Positions 34,533-44,116 of a DNA stretch of 64,000 bases are shown here, in pieces (within the stretch, counting starts at the first letter, position 1; every line of letters starts with the position of its first letter). Both the position numbers and the translations under genes were made by a program. A model generated the notes under the pieces. That model worked only from the letters and a program-made list of their open reading frames with translations, did not search any database and was not told the origin of the DNA. Source of the DNA: Burkholderia sp. HI2500 (GTDB taxonomy: Bacteria > Pseudomonadota > Gammaproteobacteria > Burkholderiales > Burkholderiaceae); NCBI RefSeq assembly GCF_002223055.1, contig NZ_NKFL01000007.1:744001-808000 (forward strand), in the 5' to 3' direction.

Positions 34533-36043
34533 GACTGGCCTCCCGCGATCAGCCGGTATACCTGCTCCTCGGATGCGTCGGCGCCGGTGAGTTCGGCGAC
34601 CTTGCGCCGGTCGCGCAGCACCGCGATCCGGTGGCTCACGCGCACGACTTCGCTGATCTCCGACGAAATGAACAGGATCGCGAGCCCTTGCGCGCACAGC
34701 GCGAGCACGCGCTCCATGATGTCGAATTTCGCGGCGACGTCGATGCCGCGCGTCGGCTCGTCGAGAATCAGCAGCTTCGGTTCCGTCGCGAGCCAGCGCG
34801 CGAGCAGCACCTTTTGCTGGTTGCCGCCCGACAGCAGCCCGATCGGCTGCTCCGCGTCGCGCGCCTTGATGCCGAGCCGCGCGATGTACGTATCGGCGAG
34901 CTCGCGCTGGCGCGCCCGCCCGATCAGCCGCCACCAGCCGCGCCGCGCCTGCAGCGCGAGAATGATGTTCTCGCGGATCGACAGCGCGGCGACGATGCCC
35001 TCCTTCTTGCGATCCTCCGGGCAATACGCGATGCCGTTGCGAACCGCGTCGTGCGGCGACGCGAGCCGCGTGCGCGCGCCGTCGATCTCGATCGCGCCGG
35101 TGTCGGCGCGCTCCGCGGCGAACGCAAGCTGCGCGGTTTCGGTGCGCCCCGAGCCGAGCAGCCCGGCCAGTCCGACGATCTCGCCGGGCCGCACGTCGAG
35201 GTCGAGCGGGCTCATCATCCCGCGCCGGCCGACCTGCTGCATCGACAGGAACGGGTCGGCCTCGCCGGCGGTGCGTTCGACCGCCGCCGCACCCGCCTGC
35301 AGCGTGTCGGACATCCGTTCGCGACCGGTCATCTTCGCGACCAGCACGTCGACCGGCAGGTCGCGCGCGAGATACTCGCCTTCGCGCTCGCCGTTGCGCA
35401 TCACGGTGATCCGGTCCGACACCGCGTAGGTCTGCTCGAGAAAGTGCGTGACGAACAGGATCGCGATGCCCGAGGCCTTCAGCCGGCGCAGCACGTCGAA
35501 CAGCCGCGCGACCTCGCCGTCGTCGAGGCTCGACGTCGGCTCGTCGAGAATCAGCACGCGCGCGTCGACCGACACCGCCCGTGCGATCGCGACCATCTGC
35601 TGCACGGCGATCGGATACGCGTCGAGCGAGCGCGTGACGTCGAGCGCCAGGTCGAGTTCGGCCAGCGCCGCGCGCGAACGTGCATGAATCGTGTTCCAGT
35701 CGATCGCGCCGCGCCGCATCGGCTGCCGGCCCGCGAAGATGTTCTCCGCGACCGACAGGTTCGCGCACAGGTTCACTTCCTGGTAGAGCGTCTGGATGCC
35801 GGCCGCCTCGGCTTCGCGCGGCGCGGCGAAATGCACGCCCCGGCCGCCGACGCGAATCTCGCCCGCGTCGTGCGCATGCACGCCGGTGAGCACGTTGATC
35901 AGCGTCGACTTGCCCGCGCCGTTCTGGCCCATCAGCGCGTGGATTTCACCCGGAAACAACCGGAAGTTCACGCGCTGCAGTGCGTTCACGCCCGGAAACG
36001 ACTTGTCGATGCCGATCATCTCGACCACCGGCGGACTCTCCAT
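34529..36043 (-). CDS. ytfR: Sugar ABC transporter ATPase with two nucleotide-binding domains, YtfR type
   Basis: 504 residues from ATG 36041-36043 (GGGAGGATGC upstream; an earlier frame extension is ignored). First domain: Walker A GQNGAGKST, signature region AVQQMVAIARA, Walker B LILDEPTSSLDD. Second domain: a GLLGSGRTE loop in place of Walker A, then LSGGNQQKVLLARWLATEPKLLILDEPTRGID. The altered second P-loop is normal in RbsA/MglA-type sugar importers, where one site is catalytic. Part of the ytfQRT-yjfF operon. Confidence 0.9.
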   Translation of the reverse strand: MESPPVVEMIGIDKSFPGVNALQRVNFRLFPGEIHALMGQNGAGKSTLINVLTGVHAHDAGEIRVGGRGVHFAAPREAEAAGIQTLYQEVNLCANLSVAENIFAGRQPMRRGAIDWNTIHARSRAALAELDLALDVTRSLDAYPIAVQQMVAIARAVSVDARVLILDEPTSSLDDGEVARLFDVLRRLKASGIAILFVTHFLEQTYAVSDRITVMRNGEREGEYLARDLPVDVLVAKMTGRERMSDTLQAGAAAVERTAGEADPFLSMQQVGRRGMMSPLDLDVRPGEIVGLAGLLGSGRTETAQLAFAAERADTGAIEIDGARTRLASPHDAVRNGIAYCPEDRKKEGIVAALSIRENIILALQARRGWWRLIGRARQRELADTYIARLGIKARDAEQPIGLLSGGNQQKVLLARWLATEPKLLILDEPTRGIDVAAKFDIMERVLALCAQGLAILFISSEISEVVRVSHRIAVLRDRRKVAELTGADASEEQVYRLIAGGQS

Positions 36044-36117
36044 GCATCCTCCCTCGAAACGGTTGGCGCCCGGGCGGCCGCCACGCCGCCGCCCGCGCCG
36101 GATCGTCGGTACGTGGC

Positions 36118-37080
36118 TCAGTACTTGCGGGTCGGCAGCACCTGGGCCGCGACGTTCATCGGGAACACGGTCTCGTTCGTCACGATGCGCTTGGGCAGTT
36201 GCTTGCCGGCGACGACGTCCTTCACCGCGGTCATCAACTGCGGGCCGAGCAGCGGGCTGCATTCGACGTCGACGTTGATCTTGCCGGCGACCATCGCCTG
36301 GAAGCCGCCCTTGGTCGCGTCGAACGACACGACGCTCACGTCCTTGCCGGGCTTGATCCCCGCCTCTTCCATCGCCTGGATCGCGCCGAGCGCCATGTCG
36401 TCGTTGTGCGCGTAGACGACGTTGATCTGCTTGCCGTAGGTCTTCGCGAACGCTTCCATCACCTGCTTGCCGCCGGCCAGCGTGAAGTCGCCGCTCTGCG
36501 ACGCGATCACCTTGAACTTAGGATTGCTCTTGATCACTTCGAGCAGGCCGGCCCGCCGGTCGTTGGCCGGCGCCGAGCCGACCGTGCCCTGCAGCTCGAC
36601 GATGTTGATCGGACCCGGGTCGTTCTTGTAGCGCTCTTCCATCCAGTGGCCGGCGCGCCGCCCTTCCTCGAGGAAGTCCGAGCCGATCATCGTCACGTAC
36701 AGCGACGGGTCCTTCACGTCGACTCCGCGGTCGGTCAGGATCACCGGGATGTGCGCGGCCTTCGCTTCGGTCAGCACGGGCTCCCAGCCCGATTCGACGA
36801 CCGGCGAGAACGCGATCACGTCGACCTTCTGCGCGATGAACGAGCGGATCGCGCGAATCTGGTTCTCCTGCTTCTGCTGCGCGTCGGAGAATTTCAGGTT
36901 GATGCCGGCGTCCTTCGCCGCGCCCTTCACCGACACGGTGTTCGCGGTGCGCCACGCGCTTTCCGCGCCGACCTGCGAGAAACCGAGCGTGATCGGTTTC
37001 TGCTGCGCGTGTGCGCCGCCGGCCAGCACCGTCGCCGCGGCAACGATCGCGCCGGCCGCCAGCTTCCTGATGAATGTCAT
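36118..37080 (-). CDS. ytfQ: Periplasmic sugar-binding protein, YtfQ type
   Basis: 320 residues from ATG 37078-37080. Sec signal peptide MTFIRKLAAGAIVAAATVLAGGAHAQ, then the type I periplasmic binding fold: ITLGFSQVGAESAWRTANTVSVK, IAFSPVVESGWEPVLTEAK, VILTDRGVDV, GTVGSAPANDRR and the C-terminal NETVFPMNVAAQVLPTRKY, closely matching YtfQ, which binds galactofuranose. First gene of the importer operon, 74 bp before ytfR. No sugar regulator lies beside it in this window. Confidence 0.9.
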   Translation of the reverse strand: MTFIRKLAAGAIVAAATVLAGGAHAQQKPITLGFSQVGAESAWRTANTVSVKGAAKDAGINLKFSDAQQKQENQIRAIRSFIAQKVDVIAFSPVVESGWEPVLTEAKAAHIPVILTDRGVDVKDPSLYVTMIGSDFLEEGRRAGHWMEERYKNDPGPINIVELQGTVGSAPANDRRAGLLEVIKSNPKFKVIASQSGDFTLAGGKQVMEAFAKTYGKQINVVYAHNDDMALGAIQAMEEAGIKPGKDVSVVSFDATKGGFQAMVAGKINVDVECSPLLGPQLMTAVKDVVAGKQLPKRIVTNETVFPMNVAAQVLPTRKY

Positions 37081-37711
37081 GGTTCGTCTCCGATGATGTC
37101 GTTGTCTGCCGTTGCGCTGTTCTGTTTCTGCGTGGCGCAGGCACGGGTCGGGGCTGTGCGCCGGCCGGGGGCGTCGCGCCGGCCCGGTCTGCATGCCCCG
37201 CATCAGTCTAGAAACAAGTCCGATAACCTTCTAATGAAATATTGGATTGGGGCGATATCGGATTCGGCATACGTATAAACACCTAAACGAACGACGCGGC
37301 CCGTTCCAAGCGGCCTTTGCACGAGCCAGCGCACCACCGGCGCGTTGCCTCACCACATCGTAAAACGCTCGCTCCAGCCGACCTCGACGATCTCCGCGGC
37401 AGCTTCGATGTTCGTTGAACGCGACACGGCGTCGACGCGATCCGCCGATGTCGACATCGGCCCGCAGTCAGCTTGCCCGGGCGAAGCCGTTGCGTTGTTT
37501 CGTCCATGCAGCGGAAACAAACACCCGGATGCCCGTCCGGCGCGCGCTTGCGCCGGGCCTTCTCGCGCATGCCGGGAGTGGCGCACGGTTCTTGCTGCGC
37601 AGCGCCGGAACGTACGCATAAACAGGAGAAAACCGTGCGCGCAGGATGTCCGCCCGGAACGCAGCCCGACGATACGCGGATCGGCACTGACGTCGATCGA
37701 CGCGCCGCAGC
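37081..37711. other. Gap upstream of ytfQ and topoisomerase IB
   Basis: About 630 bp with no gene I can support. It carries the divergent promoters of ytfQ and topIB. An AT-rich pocket at 37205-37290 includes the inverted repeat at 37219-37262. The rest is ordinary GC-rich spacer with short shadow frames. Confidence 0.5.
37219..37262. promoter_or_regulatory. Inverted repeat upstream of ytfQ
   Basis: TCCGATA (37219-37225) and TATCGGA (37256-37262) are perfect complements, 30 bp apart, inside the AT-rich promoter pocket about 140 bp before ytfQ. Candidate operator for a regulator encoded elsewhere; the wide spacing lowers certainty. Confidence 0.4.
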
Positions 37712-38758
37712 ATGAAGCAGCGCGCCCCGTCGCAGCCGAAGGCGCGCATGCCCGCCGGGCCGCTGCGCCATGTCGACGACCGCCGCCCCGGCTATACGCG
37801 CCGGCCGCTCCGCAACGGCTTCGCGTATTACGGGCCGGACGGTGTGCGTGTGCGCGATGCCGACGAAATTGCCCGTATCAACGCGCTCGCGATTCCACCC
37901 GCGTACACCGACGTGTGGATCTGCATGGACCCGCGCGGTCATCTTCAGGCAACCGGCCGCGATGCACGCGGGCGCAAGCAGTATCGCTATCACCCGCTGT
38001 GGCGCGAGACGCGAGACGCGAACAAGTACGCGCGGATGGCCGCGTTCGCGCGTGCGCTGCCGCGCATCCGCGCGCGCGTCACGCGCGATCTGGCGTTGCC
38101 GGGCATGCCGCGCGACAAGGTCGTGGCGACGATCGTCCGCTTGCTCGACACGACGCTCGCGCGGATCGGCAACACGGAATACGCGCGCGAAAACGGCTCG
38201 TACGGGCTGACGACGTTGCGCAAGCGTCATGTGAAAATTCAGCCCGGCCAGGTGCAGTTGCGCTTCGCCGGCAAGAGCGGGATCGAACACGACGTGACGG
38301 TTGACGACGCACGGGTCGCGCGGATCGTACGGCGCTGCGCCGAGCTGCCCGGGCACGAGCTGTTCCAGTATGTGGACGACGACGGCGTACGCCATCCGGT
38401 CGGGTCGTCCGACGTGAACGACTACCTGCGCGAGGCCGGCGGCGCGGATTTCACCGCGAAGGACTACCGGACCTGGGCCGGCAGCGTGCATGCGCTTGGG
38501 TTGTTGCGGCGCACCGAGCATCGCGGCGTCACGCACGCGCGCAAGCAGATCGTCGAGACCGTGCGCGCGGTGGCCGAGCTACTGCGCAACACACCGGCCG
38601 TGTGCCGGCGCTGCTACATCCATCCGGCCGTGCTCGACGCGTTCGAGGCAGGCACGCTCGCCGCGCTCGCGGTCCGGCGTACGCCGCGCGGCTTGCGCGT
38701 GGACGAAGCGGCGTTCGTGGCGTTGCTCCGCAGCGCACGCCGGCGCATGGGGACATGA
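37712..38758 (+). CDS. DNA topoisomerase IB (poxvirus/bacterial type)
   Basis: 348 residues, usual size for bacterial TopIB. N-terminal beta domain with RNGFAYYGPDGVRV and TDVWICMDPRGHLQATGRDARGRKQYRYHP. In the catalytic domain the expected residues are R170 (GLTTLRKRHV), K188 (FAGKSG), R253 (KDYRTWAGSVHAL), H260 and nucleophile Y302 (CYIHPAVLDAF). It relaxes supercoils through a 3'-phosphotyrosine intermediate without ATP. Only a weak ribosome site is visible before the ATG. Single gene. Accessory in bacteria and often on secondary replicons. Confidence 0.93.
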   Translation: MKQRAPSQPKARMPAGPLRHVDDRRPGYTRRPLRNGFAYYGPDGVRVRDADEIARINALAIPPAYTDVWICMDPRGHLQATGRDARGRKQYRYHPLWRETRDANKYARMAAFARALPRIRARVTRDLALPGMPRDKVVATIVRLLDTTLARIGNTEYARENGSYGLTTLRKRHVKIQPGQVQLRFAGKSGIEHDVTVDDARVARIVRRCAELPGHELFQYVDDDGVRHPVGSSDVNDYLREAGGADFTAKDYRTWAGSVHALGLLRRTEHRGVTHARKQIVETVRAVAELLRNTPAVCRRCYIHPAVLDAFEAGTLAALAVRRTPRGLRVDEAAFVALLRSARRRMGT

Positions 38759-39034
38759 CTGCGCACATCGCCCGGACACACCCGCTTCGACGCAGCCGGC
38801 CCCACACGAACCCGATGTCGTTTACCACCGGGTTCCGGGCGCATGACCGATAGCCGCCCGCGCCCGTTTCCCTAAACTGGTTCGCACAACACACCTGCCC
38901 GGTGTCGTCCGCTACGCGCGTCACGCCACCGGCATCGACGCATCCCCGAGACATCCGCCTTCGCTGTCCGTCGGCCCGCACGCCCCCGCTGCGTTCCCGC
39001 CGGCCGCGCCGCCAAGGCATTCCAGGAGAGTTCA

Positions 39035-40504
39035 TTGAGCCCGTCGCAAGCGCGCCCCGCGAAAACCCGATCTTCGCGCCAGTCCGTCAAGCTGGATGAC
39101 ATCACGATCGTCGACCCCGCCGTCCTCAAGCGCGCGGTCGGCGCCATGGCGTTCGGCAACGCGATGGAATGGTTCGACTTCGGCGTCTACAGCTATATCG
39201 CCGTCACGCTCGGCAAGGTGTTCTTCCCGTCCAGCAGCCCGTCCGCGCAGCTGCTCGCGACCTTCGGCACGTTCGCGGCCGCGTTCCTCGTGCGCCCGCT
39301 CGGCGGCATGGTGTTCGGCCCGCTCGGCGACCGCATCGGCCGCCAGCGCGTGCTCGCCGCCACGATGATCATGATGGCCGTCGGCACCTTTGCGATCGGC
39401 CTGATCCCCAGCTACGCGTCGATCGGCATCATGGCGCCCGTGCTGCTGCTCGTCGCCCGCCTCGTGCAGGGCTTCTCGACCGGCGGCGAGTACGGCGGCG
39501 CCGCCACCTTCATCGCCGAATTCTCGACCGACAGGCGCCGCGGCTTCATGGGCAGCTTCCTCGAGTTCGGCACGCTGATCGGCTATACGCTCGGCGCGGC
39601 GACGGTCGCGCTGCTCACCGCGTCGCTGTCGCAGGAAGCGCTGCTGTCGTGGGGCTGGCGCGTGCCGTTCTTCATCGCCGGCCCGCTCGGTCTCGTGGGG
39701 CTCTACGTCCGGCTGAAACTCGAGGAGACGCCCGCGTTCAAGAAGGAGGCCGAAGCACGCGAAGCGGACGAACGCACGCGGCCGAAACAACGCTTCGCGA
39801 CGCTGCTCGTCGAACAGTGGAAGCCGCTGCTGCAATGCGTCGGCCTCGTGCTGATCTTCAACGTCACCGACTACATGGCGCTGTCGTACCTGCCGAGCTA
39901 CCTGTCGGCGACGCTGCACTTCCGCGAATCGCACGGCCTGTTCCTGGTGCTGCTCGTGATGGTGCTGATGATGCCGATGACGCTCTACGCCGGGCACCTG
40001 TCGGACAAGGTCGGCCGCAAGCCGGTGATGATGGCGGGCTGCGTGGGCCTGCTCGTGCTGGCCGTGCCGGCGCTGATGCTGATCCGCACCGGCGGCATGC
40101 TGCCCGTGTTCGGCGGGATGCTGATCTATGGCGTGCTGCTGTCGTGCTTTACCGGCGTGATGCCGTCGGCGCTGCCCGCGCTGTTCCCCACGCGCATCCG
40201 CTACGGCGCGCTCGCGATCGGCTTCAACGTGTCGGTGTCGTTGTTCGGCGGCACGACGCCGCTCGTCACCGCGTGGCTCGTCGATCGCACCGGCGACCTG
40301 ATGATGCCCGCGTACTACCTGATGGGCGCATCGTTCATCGGCATCGTGTCGGTGCTCGCGCTGCGCGAAACGGCGCGCCAGCCGCTGCCCGGCTCCGCGC
40401 CGTGCGTCGCGAGTCGCGCGGAGGCGCTGAGCCTCGTTCGCGGCCAGGCCGACGAAGCGCGCGGGCAGGACAGGAAGCTCACGCCGGTCAGCGAACGTGC
40501 GTGA
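39035..40504 (+). CDS. MFS metabolite:proton symporter (ProP/KgtP type)
   Basis: 489 residues from TTG 39035, chosen because AGGAG lies seven bases upstream and no closer ATG fits. Twelve helices and family signatures: GNAMEWFDFGVYSYIAVTLG, RPLGGMVFGPLGDRIGRQRVL, LVQGFSTGGEYGGAATFIAE, LSDKVGRKPVMM and PTRIRYGALAIGFNVS. Members take up proline, betaine, alpha-ketoglutarate, citrate or shikimate with protons; the substrate cannot be told here, though sequence order is nearest ProP. Convergent with the hydrolase gene, 75 bp between their ends. Confidence 0.88.
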   Translation: MSPSQARPAKTRSSRQSVKLDDITIVDPAVLKRAVGAMAFGNAMEWFDFGVYSYIAVTLGKVFFPSSSPSAQLLATFGTFAAAFLVRPLGGMVFGPLGDRIGRQRVLAATMIMMAVGTFAIGLIPSYASIGIMAPVLLLVARLVQGFSTGGEYGGAATFIAEFSTDRRRGFMGSFLEFGTLIGYTLGAATVALLTASLSQEALLSWGWRVPFFIAGPLGLVGLYVRLKLEETPAFKKEAEAREADERTRPKQRFATLLVEQWKPLLQCVGLVLIFNVTDYMALSYLPSYLSATLHFRESHGLFLVLLVMVLMMPMTLYAGHLSDKVGRKPVMMAGCVGLLVLAVPALMLIRTGGMLPVFGGMLIYGVLLSCFTGVMPSALPALFPTRIRYGALAIGFNVSVSLFGGTTPLVTAWLVDRTGDLMMPAYYLMGASFIGIVSVLALRETARQPLPGSAPCVASRAEALSLVRGQADEARGQDRKLTPVSERA

Positions 40505-40579
40505 TGCGGGCGCGGGTCGCGCGGGCGCTCATGACGTGACGTGATGCCACGCGACATGCGCCGCGTCGCGCGCACCGCG

Positions 40580-41404
40580 TCAGCCTGCCGACAGCCGCTG
40601 CGCGTCGAACCAGTCGAGCAGCATGCGCGTGACGAACGCGGGATTTTCCAGATTCGAGATGTGGCCGGCGTCCGGCACCAGCGCATGGGTGCAGCCGATC
40701 ACGCTCGCCATCTTCACGGTTTCCGACGGCGGGCGCGCCATGTCGCCCGCGCCGCACATCAGCAGCGTGCGTTCGGCGTCCAGTTCGGCGAGTGCCGACA
40801 GCGTGTCGGGCCGGCCGAAGATCAGCCGGCCGAGCGGGACGATCGATTGCCGCAACCGGTCGGCCGGCAGGTTCGCCAGCGCGTCGCGAAACGCGGACGG
40901 CACCGGGCCCGCCAGATTGACGTCCGGCCGGAAGAACAGCGGCACGATCGCATCGAGCAGCGGCGGCGCGATACGGCCCGCGGCGGCGATGGCGTCAAGC
41001 ATTCCGAAGTAGCGCAGCCGCGTCGCCTCGGGCTCGGCCTCGAGCGACGCATCCATCAGCACGAGCGAGCGCACGCGCTGCGGTTCGCGCAACGCGAGCC
41101 GCGCGCCCCACATGCCGCCGACACTGAGCCCGACGAGCGCGCACTGTTCGATCGCCAGCGCGTCGAGCAGCGCACTCGCCTGCGCGGCGAGATCGTCGAG
41201 CGTCTGCGTGCCTTCCGGCATCGCACCCGATGCGCCGTGCCCCCACAGGTCCGGCACGATGACACGATACTGGCGCGACAGCGCGTCGATCTGCGGCGCC
41301 CACATCGCCGCATCCCACAGATAGCTGTGCCCGAGCAGCACCGGGAACCCGGTGCCGTGATCCTGGTAATGCAGGGTGCTGCCATGAATGTTCACTGCGG
41401 GCAT
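40580..41404 (-). CDS. Alpha/beta hydrolase
   Basis: 274 residues from ATG 41402-41404, with GGAG upstream. Typical small alpha/beta hydrolase: oxyanion region VLLGHSYLWDA, PDLWGHGAS, nucleophile elbow LVGLSVGGMWG (serine), and a C-terminal acid-histidine pair in DAGHISNLENP. It resembles 3-oxoadipate enol-lactonase-like and lipase-like enzymes; substrate unknown. It lies downstream of shvR on the same strand with a 195-bp gap. Confidence 0.85.
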   Translation of the reverse strand: MPAVNIHGSTLHYQDHGTGFPVLLGHSYLWDAAMWAPQIDALSRQYRVIVPDLWGHGASGAMPEGTQTLDDLAAQASALLDALAIEQCALVGLSVGGMWGARLALREPQRVRSLVLMDASLEAEPEATRLRYFGMLDAIAAAGRIAPPLLDAIVPLFFRPDVNLAGPVPSAFRDALANLPADRLRQSIVPLGRLIFGRPDTLSALAELDAERTLLMCGAGDMARPPSETVKMASVIGCTHALVPDAGHISNLENPAFVTRMLLDWFDAQRLSAG

Positions 41405-41599
41405 GTCGTCTCCGGTGTCGGCGCGATCGGCAGCGGCCCGGAACCGGGCGCCGCGGTCGGCGGCGTGCTGCAACGAAGGCGAAGCGGCGCATCATCGCAC
41501 AGGTTGCAGGCGCGGCGCATGACGGTTCGCACCTGCGTGCGCGTCGACCCTGCCGCATGCCCCTTCAACACGCACGCGTGACGGCGTGCCGCGACCGTC

Positions 41600-42592
41600 C
41601 TATCCGACGCGATACATCGGCACCACGTTGCTGCCGGCCGTTTCCTGGTCCGACGCGAGCGGATGACTCGCCTGCTCGAGCAGCCAGTTGGTCAGCACCG
41701 CGATATCGAACTCGTTGCATGCGTCCGGGTTCTGCACCAGCACGTAGCTGCCCGATGCGACCGTGCAGTGCGGGAACAGCTCGACGAGCCGGCCCTGCTT
41801 CAGCAGCCCGTCGACCAGCGGCCGCCGCCCGATCGCGATGCCGTGCCCGTCGACCGCGGCCTGCACCAGCTGATCGTACTGGCTGAAATGCAGTGCGCCG
41901 GCGGGCCGCAGGCGCGGCACGCCCAGCTCCTTCAGCAGATGGCTCCATCCGTGCCACGGCCATTCGCCGCGCGGATCGTCGAGATGCAGCAGCACGTGCT
42001 TGTCGAGATCCTCCGGCTTCATCGACGCGACGTCGCCCGGCGCCGGCATCAGGCTCGGGCTGCAGACCGCCACGACATGCTCGCGAAACAGCACGTCCGT
42101 CTCGTCCGTCGACGTATACGGCCCGGCATATCGCACGGCCAAGTGCAAACGTTTGCGTTTAAGATCTTCAATTTCGCTCGTGGCGGATACGCGTACGTCG
42201 ATGTCGGGGTAGCTGGCGCGGAATGAACCGAGGCGCGGAATCAGCCACAGCGCCGCGAACGAAACGGTGGTCGACAACGAGATCGCGCGCTGGCCCACGC
42301 TCGACGACAGCCTGCCGATCACCGATTCCAGGTCGGACAACGCGAACGAGATCGCGTCGTACAGCTCCCGCCCTTTGTCGGTCAGCGTCAGGGAACGTAT
42401 GTGCCGATGAAAGAGCTCGATCCGGAGCTGCTCCTCGAGCGCCTTGACCTGCCGACTCACGGCGGATTGCGTGACGTTCAGTTCCTGCCCGGCACGCGTA
42501 AAGCTCAAATGACGCGCCGCGCATTCGAAGCCTCTCAGGAAATCCAGCGAAGGCATACTTCTCAATCGCTTTGCCAATCTCACATTAGCCAT
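41600..42592 (-). CDS. shvR: LysR-family regulator ShvR, adjacent to the afc cluster
   Basis: 330 residues, GcvA-like subgroup. Winged helix at about 13-75 (LDFLRGFECAARHLSFTRAGQELNVTQSAVSRQVKALEEQL) and an effector domain with LSTTVSFAALWLIPRLGSF. Position next to the desaturase/diiron pair and the acyl-ligase operon matches ShvR of B. cenocepacia, which I recall as controlling the afc genes, colony rugosity, biofilm and virulence. A dyad at 42667-42689, about 75-97 bp upstream, resembles a better one in the divergent afc promoter and may be its own operator. Confidence 0.8.
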   Translation of the reverse strand: MANVRLAKRLRSMPSLDFLRGFECAARHLSFTRAGQELNVTQSAVSRQVKALEEQLRIELFHRHIRSLTLTDKGRELYDAISFALSDLESVIGRLSSSVGQRAISLSTTVSFAALWLIPRLGSFRASYPDIDVRVSATSEIEDLKRKRLHLAVRYAGPYTSTDETDVLFREHVVAVCSPSLMPAPGDVASMKPEDLDKHVLLHLDDPRGEWPWHGWSHLLKELGVPRLRPAGALHFSQYDQLVQAAVDGHGIAIGRRPLVDGLLKQGRLVELFPHCTVASGSYVLVQNPDACNEFDIAVLTNWLLEQASHPLASDQETAGSNVVPMYRVG

Positions 42593-43206
42593 ACCGCCGC
42601 CTCAAAGTTGCACCCACCGACAGGCAAGTCGCCGTTCGTCTCCCTGACTCGTTTCTCCTTTTTGGATTCGGAAACGATTTTATATTGAAGCATGGATGCG
42701 GATCATTCTTATTTTCAATCGTGACACTCGTATTTATCTATCGATTTTCATCGGCCAGATATTCTTACATTACCATTATCAAGTAGTGATTTTGTAAATC
42801 AATAAGCGGCCAGAATGGCGCGAAGAATGACCGACGAAATCGCGTAAAAACAGCACATTACAGGCGAAAATCGATGCCATGACGACGATACGGACGCCGC
42901 AGCAGAAGCACGTCCGCACACCTACAATTCAATTTCAATCACCAAACGATTTTATTCATTTACCGTATTACGAAAAGAAACCGCACCTCAACCTACACGC
43001 GGAATACCATTTAAATCCGTTATTTCGTGTTTATAAAAACATACTAAACGCATGAAATTGAATTGCACCATTCAATTGCCGTAAATTGATGAACCTATTA
43101 TGTCCGGCAATGAATATTCCGCCGCCCGGAAACGGCAACCCGCGTGCATGACACCACTCTGTCGTCCGGAATCGGTTCCGCCCTTTACCGGACGGGATGC
43201 GCGTCG
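42593..43206. other. AT-rich non-coding region upstream of shvR
   Basis: 614 bp without a gene I can support, clearly lower in GC than both flanks. It contains the shvR promoter and the dyad at 42667-42689, and lies beyond the 3' end of the diiron gene. Such AT-rich islands attract nucleoid silencing proteins such as H-NS; that is inference. Confidence 0.55.
42667..42689. promoter_or_regulatory. Imperfect dyad upstream of shvR, candidate ShvR site
   Basis: TTCGGA-N11-ATTGAA, with a spacer (AACGATTTTAT) resembling that of the perfect dyad at 45201-45223. Left arm identical, right arm shares GAA. LysR proteins usually bind dyads with 11-bp centres near their own start. Confidence 0.5.
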
Positions 43207-44070
43207 CTATACAGCGTTCACCACGCCGTCCGTCACACGGAGCGTTCGCGCGGTCACTCCGCGGCGATAGCGGTTCAGCTCCTGCGCGGTCGCGAACGGG
43301 CGCTCGAACAGGATCGACAGGTTGTGCAGGATCCGCTCGACCACCTTCTGTTCCCATTCGCCGTCGAAGCGGATCTGCTCGTCGAGCCAGCGCTCGAGCC
43401 ATTCCGGATCGGGCAGGCGCGACTGCACGGTGTCGCGCGGGAACAGCGCCTGGTTCACGTGCAGGTTGGTCGGGTGCAACGGCTTCTCGGTGCGGCGCGC
43501 CGACGCCATCAGCACGCCGATCTTCGCGAATGCGGCACGCGCGACGTCGCCGCAGTCGTTCAGCGCCTTCTTCATGTAGCGCAGGTACGCGCCGCCGTGG
43601 CGTGCTTCATCGCGCGAGATCGTTTCGTAGATCTGCTTGATGACCGGCTCGGTGTGCCAGTCGGCCGCGCAACGGTACCAGTGGTTCAGGCGGATCTCGC
43701 CGCAGAAGTGCAGCATCAGCGTCTCGAGCGGCGGCGCCGGGTCGAATTCGAAGCGCACCGCGTGCAGTTCCGCTTCGGTCGGCACCATCGCCGGCTTGAA
43801 GCGGCGCAGGTATTCCATCAGCACGAGCGAATGCTTCTGTTCCTCGAAGAACCACACGCTCATGAAAGCGGAAAAGTCGCTGTCGTGCCGGTTGTCGCGC
43901 AGGAACATTTCCGTCGCGGGCAGCGCCGACCATTCGGTGATCGCGTTCATCCTGATCGTCTCGGCCTGCTCGTCGGTGAGCAGCGACGCGTCGAAGCGGT
44001 CCCACGGAATGTCCGTCTCCATGTCCCAGCGCACCGCTTCAAGCGACCTGAAAAGTTCCGGATAGAGCAT
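43207..44070 (-). CDS. Diiron acyl-ACP-desaturase-like protein (probable AfcB)
   Basis: 287 residues from ATG 44068-44070. It has a full carboxylate-bridged diiron set spaced as in soluble acyl-ACP desaturases: E46, E77 and H80 (FFEEQKH), E125 (CGEIRLNHWY), E155 and H158 (RDEARHGG). Such enzymes use O2 to desaturate or hydroxylate carrier-bound acyl chains in the cytoplasm; substrate here unknown. It is the second gene after the membrane desaturase, 46 bp downstream. From memory the Bcc literature names this pair afcA/afcB; I place afcB here by order, not proof. Confidence 0.82.
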   Translation of the reverse strand: MLYPELFRSLEAVRWDMETDIPWDRFDASLLTDEQAETIRMNAITEWSALPATEMFLRDNRHDSDFSAFMSVWFFEEQKHSLVLMEYLRRFKPAMVPTEAELHAVRFEFDPAPPLETLMLHFCGEIRLNHWYRCAADWHTEPVIKQIYETISRDEARHGGAYLRYMKKALNDCGDVARAAFAKIGVLMASARRTEKPLHPTNLHVNQALFPRDTVQSRLPDPEWLERWLDEQIRFDGEWEQKVVERILHNLSILFERPFATAQELNRYRRGVTARTLRVTDGVVNAV

Positions 44071-44116
44071 CGTCGTCACCGTCGTTGAAAGGCATTCGGG
44101 CCCGGCACCGGCCCGG

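Noticed and set aside
33492..35768. A fused 758-codon frame joining ATPase shadow and YtfT
   Set aside because: YtfT starts at 34532 with a 4-bp overlap; the upstream part is the wrong frame of the ATPase gene.
40504..40580. Rho-independent terminator between the converging MFS and hydrolase genes
   Set aside because: GC-rich but I could not find a stem followed by a T tract.
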